A stretch of 28,199 bases of DNA from an uncultured Clostridia bacterium (GTDB lineage Bacteria > Bacillota_A > Clostridia > Oscillospirales > Oscillospiraceae). The position numbers and the translations under genes were made by a program. The notes beneath the pieces were generated by a model. That model worked only from the letters and a program-made list of their open reading frames with translations. It did not search any database and was not told the origin of the DNA. Positions 22,485 through 28,199 of the stretch are shown here, piece after piece (the stretch's first letter is position 1; each line of letters opens with the position of its first letter). Location: assembly GCA_949289625.1 (NCBI GenBank), contig CASEPH010000432.1:1-28199 (forward strand), in the 5' to 3' direction.

Positions 22485-23159
22485 ATGGGAACCTATACCA
22501 AGGAACAGCTTGCTTCCAGAATCACGAATCTCCGGCAGCTGGAGAATGTGATGAGCAAGTATGCGTTTCTCACCTATTATAAGCGTTTCGACGAGGCCAT
22601 GCAGAAATTCTGGTGCCAGAGCGCTGCCGTTCCGGTGCTGACCACCAACGACAAGAAATTTACCGGCTATCCCGCCATCTATCACTACCTGGTAGAGCAG
22701 GGCGAGGAAGACACCCGTGCTGGTGACGAGATCATGCGTAAGATGTTCCCAGACGAGTTGGGAGCCAAGCATGACAGCGAGATCTGGGGCGTGGGCACCG
22801 CCATGGTCCACACCATCACCACCCCAGTCATCGAACTGGCCGAGGATGAGCAGACTGCCAAGGCCATGTTCTATTCTCTGGGGGCCTGCACCGAGATCGA
22901 TCCGGAAAAGGGTCCCAAGGCCCATTGGGTCTGGGAAAAATACGCCGTGGACTTCATCCGGGAGAAGGACGGCTGGAAGATCTGGCATCTGGTCATCATG
23001 ACCGATTTCAAGACCCCGGTGGGACAAAACTGGGCCCAGGTCAACCTGGCCCCCACTGGCTCCTATTATACCGCCTACACGCCCAAGGTCTCTCCCCAGG
23101 AAGGCGTACCCGTACCCCAGCCCTACCGCACCTTCTCAGAGACCTTCTCCTACGCATAA
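22485..23159 (+). CDS. NTF2/SnoaL-like protein C
   Basis: A 224-residue paralogue of A and B, transcribed divergently from them. Core motifs are RQLENVMSKYAFLTYYKRFDE, MVHTITTPVIELAEDEQTAKAMFYSLG and WVWEKYAVDFIREKDGWKIWHL. The C-terminus ends QPYRTFSETFSYA, matching the tail of A. The frame opens at 22362, but AGGGGG lies 8 bases before the ATG at 22485 and the paralogues align from there. A strong terminator follows immediately. Three diverged copies side by side suggest subunits of a hetero-oligomer or enzymes for successive or related substrates. No cofactor motif or signal peptide is seen. Confidence 0.75.
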   Translation: MGTYTKEQLASRITNLRQLENVMSKYAFLTYYKRFDEAMQKFWCQSAAVPVLTTNDKKFTGYPAIYHYLVEQGEEDTRAGDEIMRKMFPDELGAKHDSEIWGVGTAMVHTITTPVIELAEDEQTAKAMFYSLGACTEIDPEKGPKAHWVWEKYAVDFIREKDGWKIWHLVIMTDFKTPVGQNWAQVNLAPTGSYYTAYTPKVSPQEGVPVPQPYRTFSETFSYA

Positions 23160-23168
23160 AAACTGATC

Positions 23169-23209
23169 CGGCAGGAAATCCATAGAGATGGATTTCCTGC
23201 CGTTTTTTT
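23169..23209 (+). terminator. Terminator after NTF2-like gene C
   Basis: A perfect 15-bp stem, CGGCAGGAAATCCAT with ATGGATTTCCTGCCG, with an AGAG loop and then seven T. Confidence 0.95.
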
Positions 23210-23358
23210 GCTGTTTCCAGCCGGATTTTGCGGTTTTTTCAGAAAGCTGCAAAATAAGGGGTAGGCATGTGGATTTTTTATGATATAATAGGTTACGGGT
23301 GTAACATTCGAGGCTTTGCCTCGCCGTTCCGCCTGCCAAATCACGAGGAGGACCTTTA

Positions 23359-24090
23359 ATGATCAGTGCGAAAGAATACTTTGAAAAATACCTGACCTGG
23401 AAGCGCAGTGAATCCAATCTGCGCTCTGCGTCTTTTTCCTATGAGTCCTACGCCTCCCTGGATCTTGAGACCCTGCAGCAGGAGGCCCAGCAGGACAACC
23501 CCAGTGCCCAGGAGGAACTGGGAGAACGCTATCTCTTCGGTCTCAACGGGCTGGATGCCGACCCTGCCAAGGCGAAGGAGCTGTTTGCCCAGGCCGCCCA
23601 GCAGGGCCATCCCGACGCCATGCATATGCTGGCGGACATCCACCGTACCGATGAGTACGGGATGCTGGACTACGAGCAGTATTTTCCTCTGCTGAAGCAA
23701 GCCGCAGAGCAGGGTTCCTGGAAGTCCATGTTCAATCTGTCCTGCGCCTACTACAAGGGCAAAGATGCCTATGAGGGCCACGGCCCCGATGCAGATCCTG
23801 CCGCTGCCCTGAACTGGAGCATGCGCTGCGCCGTGATGACCATGAACCTGCTGGACCTGTTCTTCACCAACCGGTGCTCCAACGGTTTCACCGACTATCT
23901 CGACGGGGTATTCGCCCTGTTTGTCCAGTCCATCTGCGTCTCCGCCCGGCAGCTGATCCGAGGGGATGGAGTGCCCAAGAACCTCAAACGGGCCAAGGCC
24001 ATGCTGGAAGACGCTCAGTCCTTCTACAAGCACTACTTCAAAGCGGAATGCAGCGATTTTCGCTCTCTGCTCCAGCACTGTAACGGATAA
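23359..24090 (+). CDS. Sel1-like repeat protein
   Basis: A 243-residue helical-repeat protein. Residues about 42-160 contain Sel1-type units: AQEELGERYLFGLNGLDADPAKAKELFAQAAQQGHPDAMHMLADIH, then YFPLLKQAAEQGSWKSMFNLSCAYY. A more diverged C-terminal part includes LIRGDGVPKNLKRAKAMLEDA. Such repeats bind protein partners; there is no signal peptide, so a cytoplasmic adaptor is likely. GAGGAGG precedes the ATG at 23359, and a TATAAT lies at 23284-23289. A small hairpin (CGAGGC-TTT-GCCTCG, 23309-23323) is in the leader. It is monocistronic and not evidently linked to neighbours. Confidence 0.8.
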   Translation: MISAKEYFEKYLTWKRSESNLRSASFSYESYASLDLETLQQEAQQDNPSAQEELGERYLFGLNGLDADPAKAKELFAQAAQQGHPDAMHMLADIHRTDEYGMLDYEQYFPLLKQAAEQGSWKSMFNLSCAYYKGKDAYEGHGPDADPAAALNWSMRCAVMTMNLLDLFFTNRCSNGFTDYLDGVFALFVQSICVSARQLIRGDGVPKNLKRAKAMLEDAQSFYKHYFKAECSDFRSLLQHCNG

Positions 24091-24105
24091 GCATTTAAAC
24101 ATGAA

Positions 24106-24146
24106 AAGCCCGACGACAGGCCGTTTCTGGTACTGTCGTCGGGCTT
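24106..24146. terminator. Convergent terminator between Sel1-like and beta-helix genes
   Basis: AAGCCCGACGACAG pairs exactly with CTGTCGTCGGGCTT around a 13-base loop, followed by GCTTTAT on the plus strand and TTTTCAT on the minus strand. Confidence 0.85.
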
Positions 24147-24166
24147 GCTTTATCCTATAGACTTGA

Positions 24167-26248
24167 TTACGGGCATACCACGATGGTTCCGGTGTAGACC
24201 TGACCAGCCTGTGGCACCACGGCCTTTCCATCTACGGTGACCTGCCCCTTCAGGACACTGTCGCCGGAAACCTCCAGCCGGGTCAGATAGCAAGTCCCGG
24301 TGGGTGTCCAGGTGGAACCGTTTTTCAAGATTACCCAGACACCGTTGTTTACCGTAGGCGCCGGGGTATTGGTGAGCTCACCCAGGTAGGTGGCATTTTG
24401 GGAGACGATGCAGCCCAGCTTTGGCTGGAGCTTCTCTTTGCCGATGACCACCAGCTGCCCCTGTTCATCATAGTCCGGCGTAAAGAAGAACTGGGGCTCG
24501 GGCATCTTGGGCATCTCGCCCATATCCGGCATACCGGGCATATCCCCGGGCATCTCGTCGCCTTCCGGCATAGGAGGTCCGAAGGAAGGCTTTGCCCAGG
24601 TACCGGCAATTTCATAGCCTTCTCCATTGACAGGAATGCCGCCGTATTCATTCTCCGCGGGAACCATGTAATAGGAATATCTGTCGTGAACCGCTGTGGA
24701 GGAGGTGCATTTGCCCTTCACATCACAGTTGTCAAACTCCAGAATCATATTCTGGCCCCACCAGATCATGCCTTCCCCGTTGGTGGCTACGGAGATGCTA
24801 TTGAAGAAATCCCCTTCCAACGCAGTGCTGTTTTTCTCGTTGCAATCAGCAAACCGGAGCTGCGGATCTCCGATCATGTTTTTGACGTCGAACTTCCGGA
24901 ACAGCCGCACGTCCTTCCGGTTGTAGTCATAGGGATTGTAGCCCGGGTCCTTTTCCACCGGGGCATTCTGATCCAGAACCTCCGAGAAGGCCGGGGTTCC
25001 CATGCCGGGATCATCGCAGGTCATGAGCTGGGCAATGACACCCTTTTCCGATACAAACTTGCTGTTTTTCACAGCAATCGCCGGGGTGCAGGCCTTGATG
25101 AGGAACGCGGCACCCTGGGTCTCAAACCGGGAGTTTTCCACTTCCGTAACGCCGCAGGCAGGCAGTGTGGCGGAGGAATCATCACAAGCCCCAGGCACAT
25201 ACCGGACGTTGTTGGTCTTATGGTACATGACGCCGTATTTGGCCGTCACCTCTGTACCGTCATACCAGCCCGCACTGGCGTGCTCATTGGCTACCACAGC
25301 GGCGTAGGTCAGGCCGTATTTCTTGGTAGGATAGTCGTAGCATACTTCGGAAGGCCGCATGGCACTTTTCAGGGCCTTGAATTTCTCGGATGCATTGGCA
25401 TTGCCGATGGTGCAGCCATAGAACCGGTTCCGGCAGCCGCCGATGGAATAGGTGCCGTAGCAGCTGGGATCCTCGGTGCCCTCCGTAGTCACGTCGATGA
25501 CGGAGTCCTTCACCTGGAGCTCAATGGAATACTTGCCGAACTCCAAGGTATCGCCGGTATCGTCCACCGAAAGAACGCCCCAGCCGTCGGAGAGCAGAAT
25601 ATCCTTGTCGTAGTTCACCTGGCAGTAGCCGTCGCACATGGTATCCCGGGCATGGCCGTCGGGGCTGATACCCAGCATCCAAGGACAGGAGGCCATCCCC
25701 TCCGTCTCCAGCTCGTATTTGGAGCCGTTGGACTTAACGAAGGAGTTTTTCACCGTCACTTCCAGCTTGTCCTCAGGATGATTGCCGCCCACAAACACGC
25801 CGTGGCGAATGGCACCGGCACCGGAGAACACATAGCCGTCCACATCCACCTTGGACTTGCCAAAGACGGCCACACCGGCGCCAAAGCCCTTGAAATCGTT
25901 GCCGCCGGAGCCGTCCGCCGTCATGGTCAGATCCTTGATCTGGTAGGTGGAGTCATTGACCATCACACCGTTGAAATGCTTATTGTCCGAGTCGATCCGG
26001 CCCCCCGCAAGGCCCTTGCCGTCATAGGTTCCGCCTACGATAGCGCCGGTGACGCTCTGGTCCTCCGCGATTTTGCCGCCGTCCACAAACAGGGCAGTTC
26101 GGTAATCACTGCTGCCCTTGGTCATGCCTCCCGCATAGAGGCCTTTTTCCGGTGCAATGGCTACCGTCTCAACGGCCACGGCTCCCGGGGTGCCGGCAGG
26201 GACTTCCTTTCCCTCCAGCAGATATGTAACAAGCTTTTTCTCAGACAT
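24167..26248 (-). CDS. Right-handed beta-helix-like protein with Met/Pro-rich segment, function unknown
   Basis: A 693-residue protein rich in Gly, Asn, Asp and short beta-strand repeats (GAGVAVFGKSKVDVDGYVFSG, TVKNSFVKSNGSKYE, VENSRFETQGAAFLIKACTPAIAVKNSKF). This is the pattern of right-handed parallel beta-helices seen in pectate-lyase-like enzymes and adhesins. No signal peptide, lipobox, sortase motif or membrane segment is visible, so it appears cytoplasmic. Residues about 550-583 form a Met/Pro/Asp/Glu-rich tract with MPxM and MGEM steps. Two CDDxxA-type patches and many Cys are present. The ATG at 26248 follows AAAGGGG; a strong promoter precedes it and a terminator follows. I do not recognise a characterised family; lyase, isomerase or structural roles are all possible. 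Confidence 0.75.
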   Translation of the reverse strand: MSEKKLVTYLLEGKEVPAGTPGAVAVETVAIAPEKGLYAGGMTKGSSDYRTALFVDGGKIAEDQSVTGAIVGGTYDGKGLAGGRIDSDNKHFNGVMVNDSTYQIKDLTMTADGSGGNDFKGFGAGVAVFGKSKVDVDGYVFSGAGAIRHGVFVGGNHPEDKLEVTVKNSFVKSNGSKYELETEGMASCPWMLGISPDGHARDTMCDGYCQVNYDKDILLSDGWGVLSVDDTGDTLEFGKYSIELQVKDSVIDVTTEGTEDPSCYGTYSIGGCRNRFYGCTIGNANASEKFKALKSAMRPSEVCYDYPTKKYGLTYAAVVANEHASAGWYDGTEVTAKYGVMYHKTNNVRYVPGACDDSSATLPACGVTEVENSRFETQGAAFLIKACTPAIAVKNSKFVSEKGVIAQLMTCDDPGMGTPAFSEVLDQNAPVEKDPGYNPYDYNRKDVRLFRKFDVKNMIGDPQLRFADCNEKNSTALEGDFFNSISVATNGEGMIWWGQNMILEFDNCDVKGKCTSSTAVHDRYSYYMVPAENEYGGIPVNGEGYEIAGTWAKPSFGPPMPEGDEMPGDMPGMPDMGEMPKMPEPQFFFTPDYDEQGQLVVIGKEKLQPKLGCIVSQNATYLGELTNTPAPTVNNGVWVILKNGSTWTPTGTCYLTRLEVSGDSVLKGQVTVDGKAVVPQAGQVYTGTIVVCP

Positions 26249-26287
26249 AGGCTGTACCCCTTTCTCTTGTCTTGGCAGGATGTGTTT

Positions 26288-26316
26288 ATTATAAGGCCAG
26301 CACCTGCCGCCGTCAA
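26288..26316 (-). promoter_or_regulatory. Strong promoter of the beta-helix gene
   Basis: On the minus strand TTGACG (26316-26311), a 17-base spacer and a perfect TATAAT (26293-26288). Near-consensus elements suggest high constitutive expression. Confidence 0.75.
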
Positions 26317-26383
26317 TCCTTACGAAGCCGTATTATTAAAAATCGAACCATTTTGCACAATTGGAACAGTCCACAGGTTGTGC

Positions 26384-26412
26384 TTGCCTGTCCTGGCAGG
26401 CTATGCTATAAT
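26384..26412 (+). promoter_or_regulatory. Promoter of the MATE transporter gene
   Basis: TTGCCT (26384-26389), a 17-base spacer and a perfect TATAAT (26407-26412). The start is expected near 26419, just before the palindrome at 26425. Confidence 0.7.
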
Positions 26413-26424
26413 GGATGCACAGAA

Positions 26425-26446
26425 CGGGCCTCCATATGGAGGCCCG
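26425..26446 (+). promoter_or_regulatory. 22-bp perfect palindrome in the MATE gene leader
   Basis: The half CGGGCCTCCAT is followed directly by its exact reverse complement. It lies between the expected start site and the ribosome site (26460-26465). It could be a repressor operator or, as RNA, a short GC-rich hairpin. Confidence 0.5.
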
Positions 26447-26472
26447 GAACATTGCATTTGAGGGGTATGATC

Positions 26473-27849
26473 GTGGGAAAATACATAGGTTCTGCCGCCT
26501 TTTACCGGCGGGTGCTGCGGGTGATGGTGCCCATCGTCATTCAGCAGGGCATCACCAATTTTGTCAGTCTCCTGGACAACATCATGGTAGGTCAGGTGGG
26601 TACAGAGCAAATGTCCGGCGTGGCCATCACCAACCAGCTGTTGTTTATTTTTCAGCTCTGTATCTTCGGCAGTCTCTCCGGGGCAGGCATCTTCTGCGCC
26701 CAGTATTTCGGCAAGGGAGACCAGGAAAAGATCCAGAGCGTATTTCGCTACAAAGTCATCAGCACCGCTCTCATTACCGCGCTGGCCATGACAGTCCTGT
26801 GGATCTTCCAGGAGCCGCTGATTCGCCTGTTCCTAACGGATACGGGTACTGGGGGTGATCTGGAGGCTACGCTGGCCTATGGAAAAACTTATTTAAGAAT
26901 TATGCTGGTGGGCATCATCCCCTTTGCTGTGGTGCAGCTCTATTCCTCCACCATGCGGGAGACCGGTGAGACCGCCGTTCCCATGGAGGCCAGCGTGATT
27001 GCCGTTCTGGTAAACATGAGCCTGAACTACGTGCTGATTTTCGGTCATTTTGGGGCTCCACGGCTGGGCGTAGCCGGTGCTGCCATTGCCACCGTCATTT
27101 CCCGCTTTACAGAACTGGCTGTAATTCTGATCTATACCCGGGTACGCCGCAACAAGTTTCCATATCTCACCGGCGTCTATCGCACCTTGCGGGTCCCTGC
27201 CGCTCTTGCCAAGGACATCACCATCAAGGGTATGCCCCTGATGCTCAATGAGCTCATGTGGGCCTTGGGCACTACCTTTATCGTCCAGTGCTATTCCACC
27301 CGAGGGCTGGACGCCGTGGCCGCCTACAACATTTCCAGCACCGTCAGCAACTTCTTCTCCATGGCCGTATTCGCCATGGGTACCGCCATCTCCATTCTGG
27401 TGGGACAGGAGCTAGGAGCAGGAGAATTCGAATCCGCCAAGGATACCAACCGGAAGATGATCACCTTCGGCGTAATGCTGTGCCTGTTTGCTGCGGTGCT
27501 GCTGGCGGTGGCCGCTCCCTATTTCCCCAAAATCTACAACACCTCCGACGCTGTCCGTACTCTGGCCACCAGACTGCTGTGGCTGGACGCCGCCTTTCTC
27601 ACCGCCCGGGGCATCTACAACAACTGCTATTTCACCCTGCGCTCCGGTGGAAAGACGCTGCTCACCTTCCTCTTTGACAGTGTCTCCATGTGGCTTGTGA
27701 ATCTGCCGGTGGCCCTGCTGCTGGCCCATCTCACCGGCACACCTCTCATCCCCATGTATCTGATCGTCCAGTGCGTGGACGCATTGAAAACCGTGGTGGG
27801 TCTGACGCTGGTGAAAAAGGGGATCTGGATCCAGAACCTGGCGGTATAG
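26473..27849 (+). CDS. MATE-family efflux transporter
   Basis: A protein of about 458 residues with some 12 membrane segments. The first domain contains VMVPIVIQQGITNFVSLLDNIMVGQVGTEQMSGVAI, and the second has GMPLMLNELMWALGTT and NISSTVSNFFSMAVFAMGTAISILVGQELGAG. These are hallmarks of MATE cation/drug antiporters in the cytoplasmic membrane. GAGGGG at 26460-26465 is 7 bases before a GTG at 26473 but only one base before an ATG at 26467, so GTG is preferred. The frame upstream to 26272 overlaps promoter DNA. The next gene starts 39 bases downstream, so the two may be co-transcribed. The substrate is unknown. Confidence 0.9.
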   Translation: MGKYIGSAAFYRRVLRVMVPIVIQQGITNFVSLLDNIMVGQVGTEQMSGVAITNQLLFIFQLCIFGSLSGAGIFCAQYFGKGDQEKIQSVFRYKVISTALITALAMTVLWIFQEPLIRLFLTDTGTGGDLEATLAYGKTYLRIMLVGIIPFAVVQLYSSTMRETGETAVPMEASVIAVLVNMSLNYVLIFGHFGAPRLGVAGAAIATVISRFTELAVILIYTRVRRNKFPYLTGVYRTLRVPAALAKDITIKGMPLMLNELMWALGTTFIVQCYSTRGLDAVAAYNISSTVSNFFSMAVFAMGTAISILVGQELGAGEFESAKDTNRKMITFGVMLCLFAAVLLAVAAPYFPKIYNTSDAVRTLATRLLWLDAAFLTARGIYNNCYFTLRSGGKTLLTFLFDSVSMWLVNLPVALLLAHLTGTPLIPMYLIVQCVDALKTVVGLTLVKKGIWIQNLAV

Positions 27850-27888
27850 ACGGCAGATCGATACAAATTTGCGGAAGGAATGGACGCC

Positions 27889-28199
27889 ATGAGACGAACT
27901 GTGATGGGAATACTGGCCCATGTGGACGCGGGAAAAACCACGCTGGCCGAGGCCATGCTCTATAGCGCGGGAGAACTGCGGACTCTGGGTCGGGTGGATC
28001 ACGGAAACGCCTTTCTCGACACCTTTACCCTGGAGCGGCAGCGGGGCATCACCATCTTCTCCAAGCAGGCTGTGTTGTCCCTGAAGGATTTGCAGATTAC
28101 CCTGCTGGACACCCCGGGACATGTGGATTTTTCCGCAGAAATGGAGCGGACCTTGGCGGTCCTTGACTGCGCCATTCTGGTGATTGGAGGCACCGCCGG
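27889..28199 (+). CDS. TetM-like translational GTPase (partial, N-terminus only)
   Basis: The first 103 codons of a translation-factor GTPase cut by the window edge. G1 is AHVDAGKTT, the switch region is LERQRGITI, and G3 is DTPGH. The order and spacing follow TetM/TetO ribosomal protection proteins and EF-G (AHVDAGKTTL... TLERQRGITI... DTPGHVDF). Replacement of the usual T-rich switch I by FLDTFTLERQ suggests a diverged chromosomal TetM-like factor rather than an acquired tetracycline-resistance gene. The ATG at 27889 has AAGGA 9 bases upstream; an in-frame ATG at 27880 overlaps that site. It probably shares the MATE transcript. Confidence 0.85.
   Translation, partial: MRRTVMGILAHVDAGKTTLAEAMLYSAGELRTLGRVDHGNAFLDTFTLERQRGITIFSKQAVLSLKDLQITLLDTPGHVDFSAEMERTLAVLDCAILVIGGTA

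Noticed and set aside
24398..26461. Plus-strand open frame of 687 codons opposite the beta-helix gene
   Set aside because: Its length is tempting, but the minus strand has a consensus promoter, ribosome site and terminator in the right order. The plus translation is a His/Ile/Gly-rich mirror without domains and runs into the MATE promoter.
26272..26466. N-terminal extension of the MATE protein
   Set aside because: The extension covers the promoter and palindrome, and its translation has no hydrophobic or family sequence.

Overview
The window looks like chromosome from an anaerobic, gut-type Firmicute, most likely a Flavonifractor/Intestinimonas/Oscillibacter-like Oscillospiraceae member. That assignment is inference from gene families, strong AAGGAGG-type ribosome sites, TTG/GTG starts, moderately high GC and low-GC promoters; there is no rRNA or other marker gene. 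I saw no tRNA, rRNA, CRISPR array, insertion sequence or phage gene. No gene-free stretch exceeds 300 bases, and the main gaps are described through their promoters, operators and terminators.

Left part (1-3.7 kb). A partial DUF6056-type membrane protein runs off the left edge. Next to it is a minus-strand ferrous iron operon, feoA-feoA-feoB-FeoB-associated Cys-rich protein, with three copies of one dyad, ATTAGT-N4-TCTAAC or close to it. These are probably DtxR/IdeR-like iron boxes.

Molybdenum block (3.7-11.9 kb). A two-subunit Mo-bis-MGD enzyme of the pyrogallol/phloroglucinol transhydroxylase family (athL-athS) lies beside mobA, an HTH/substrate-binding-domain regulator, and a divergent modABC molybdate importer. 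The enzyme, its cofactor maturation step and its metal supply are therefore in one place.

Transport and regulation block (12-17 kb). This holds an OFA-family MFS carrier, a hotdog thioesterase, a small P-loop kinase-like protein, a LysR regulator and a sodium:solute symporter. The LysR promoter region carries GTTACAAC-N8-GTTGTGAC. A near copy (22 versus 24 bp) lies at about -65 of the athL promoter, and a half-site abuts the -35 of the MFS promoter. LysR, the Mo enzyme and the carrier thus look like one regulon. A short LysR-divergent transcription unit (26-codon ORF plus strong terminator) has no annotated product.

Catabolic block (15.6-23.2 kb). A MerR regulator with a C-terminal effector-type domain diverges from a minus-strand run: metal-dependent cyclase-family hydrolase, 3-hydroxyacyl-CoA-dehydrogenase-like enzyme, DUF3870 protein and symporter. 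The promoter of that run has a 19-bp spacer and an internal dyad, the classic MerR activator layout. Next come three paralogous NTF2/SnoaL-like proteins. I infer an anaerobic pathway that takes a polyphenol-derived ring (pyrogallol to phloroglucinol and onward), opens it hydrolytically and oxidises the product. The NTF2-like trio is the least explained part and the best candidate for undescribed chemistry.

Right part (23.3-28.2 kb). This contains a Sel1-repeat protein, a 693-residue apparently cytoplasmic beta-helix protein with a Met/Pro-rich segment, a MATE exporter whose leader holds a 22-bp perfect palindrome, and the start of a TetM-like translational GTPase cut by the right edge.
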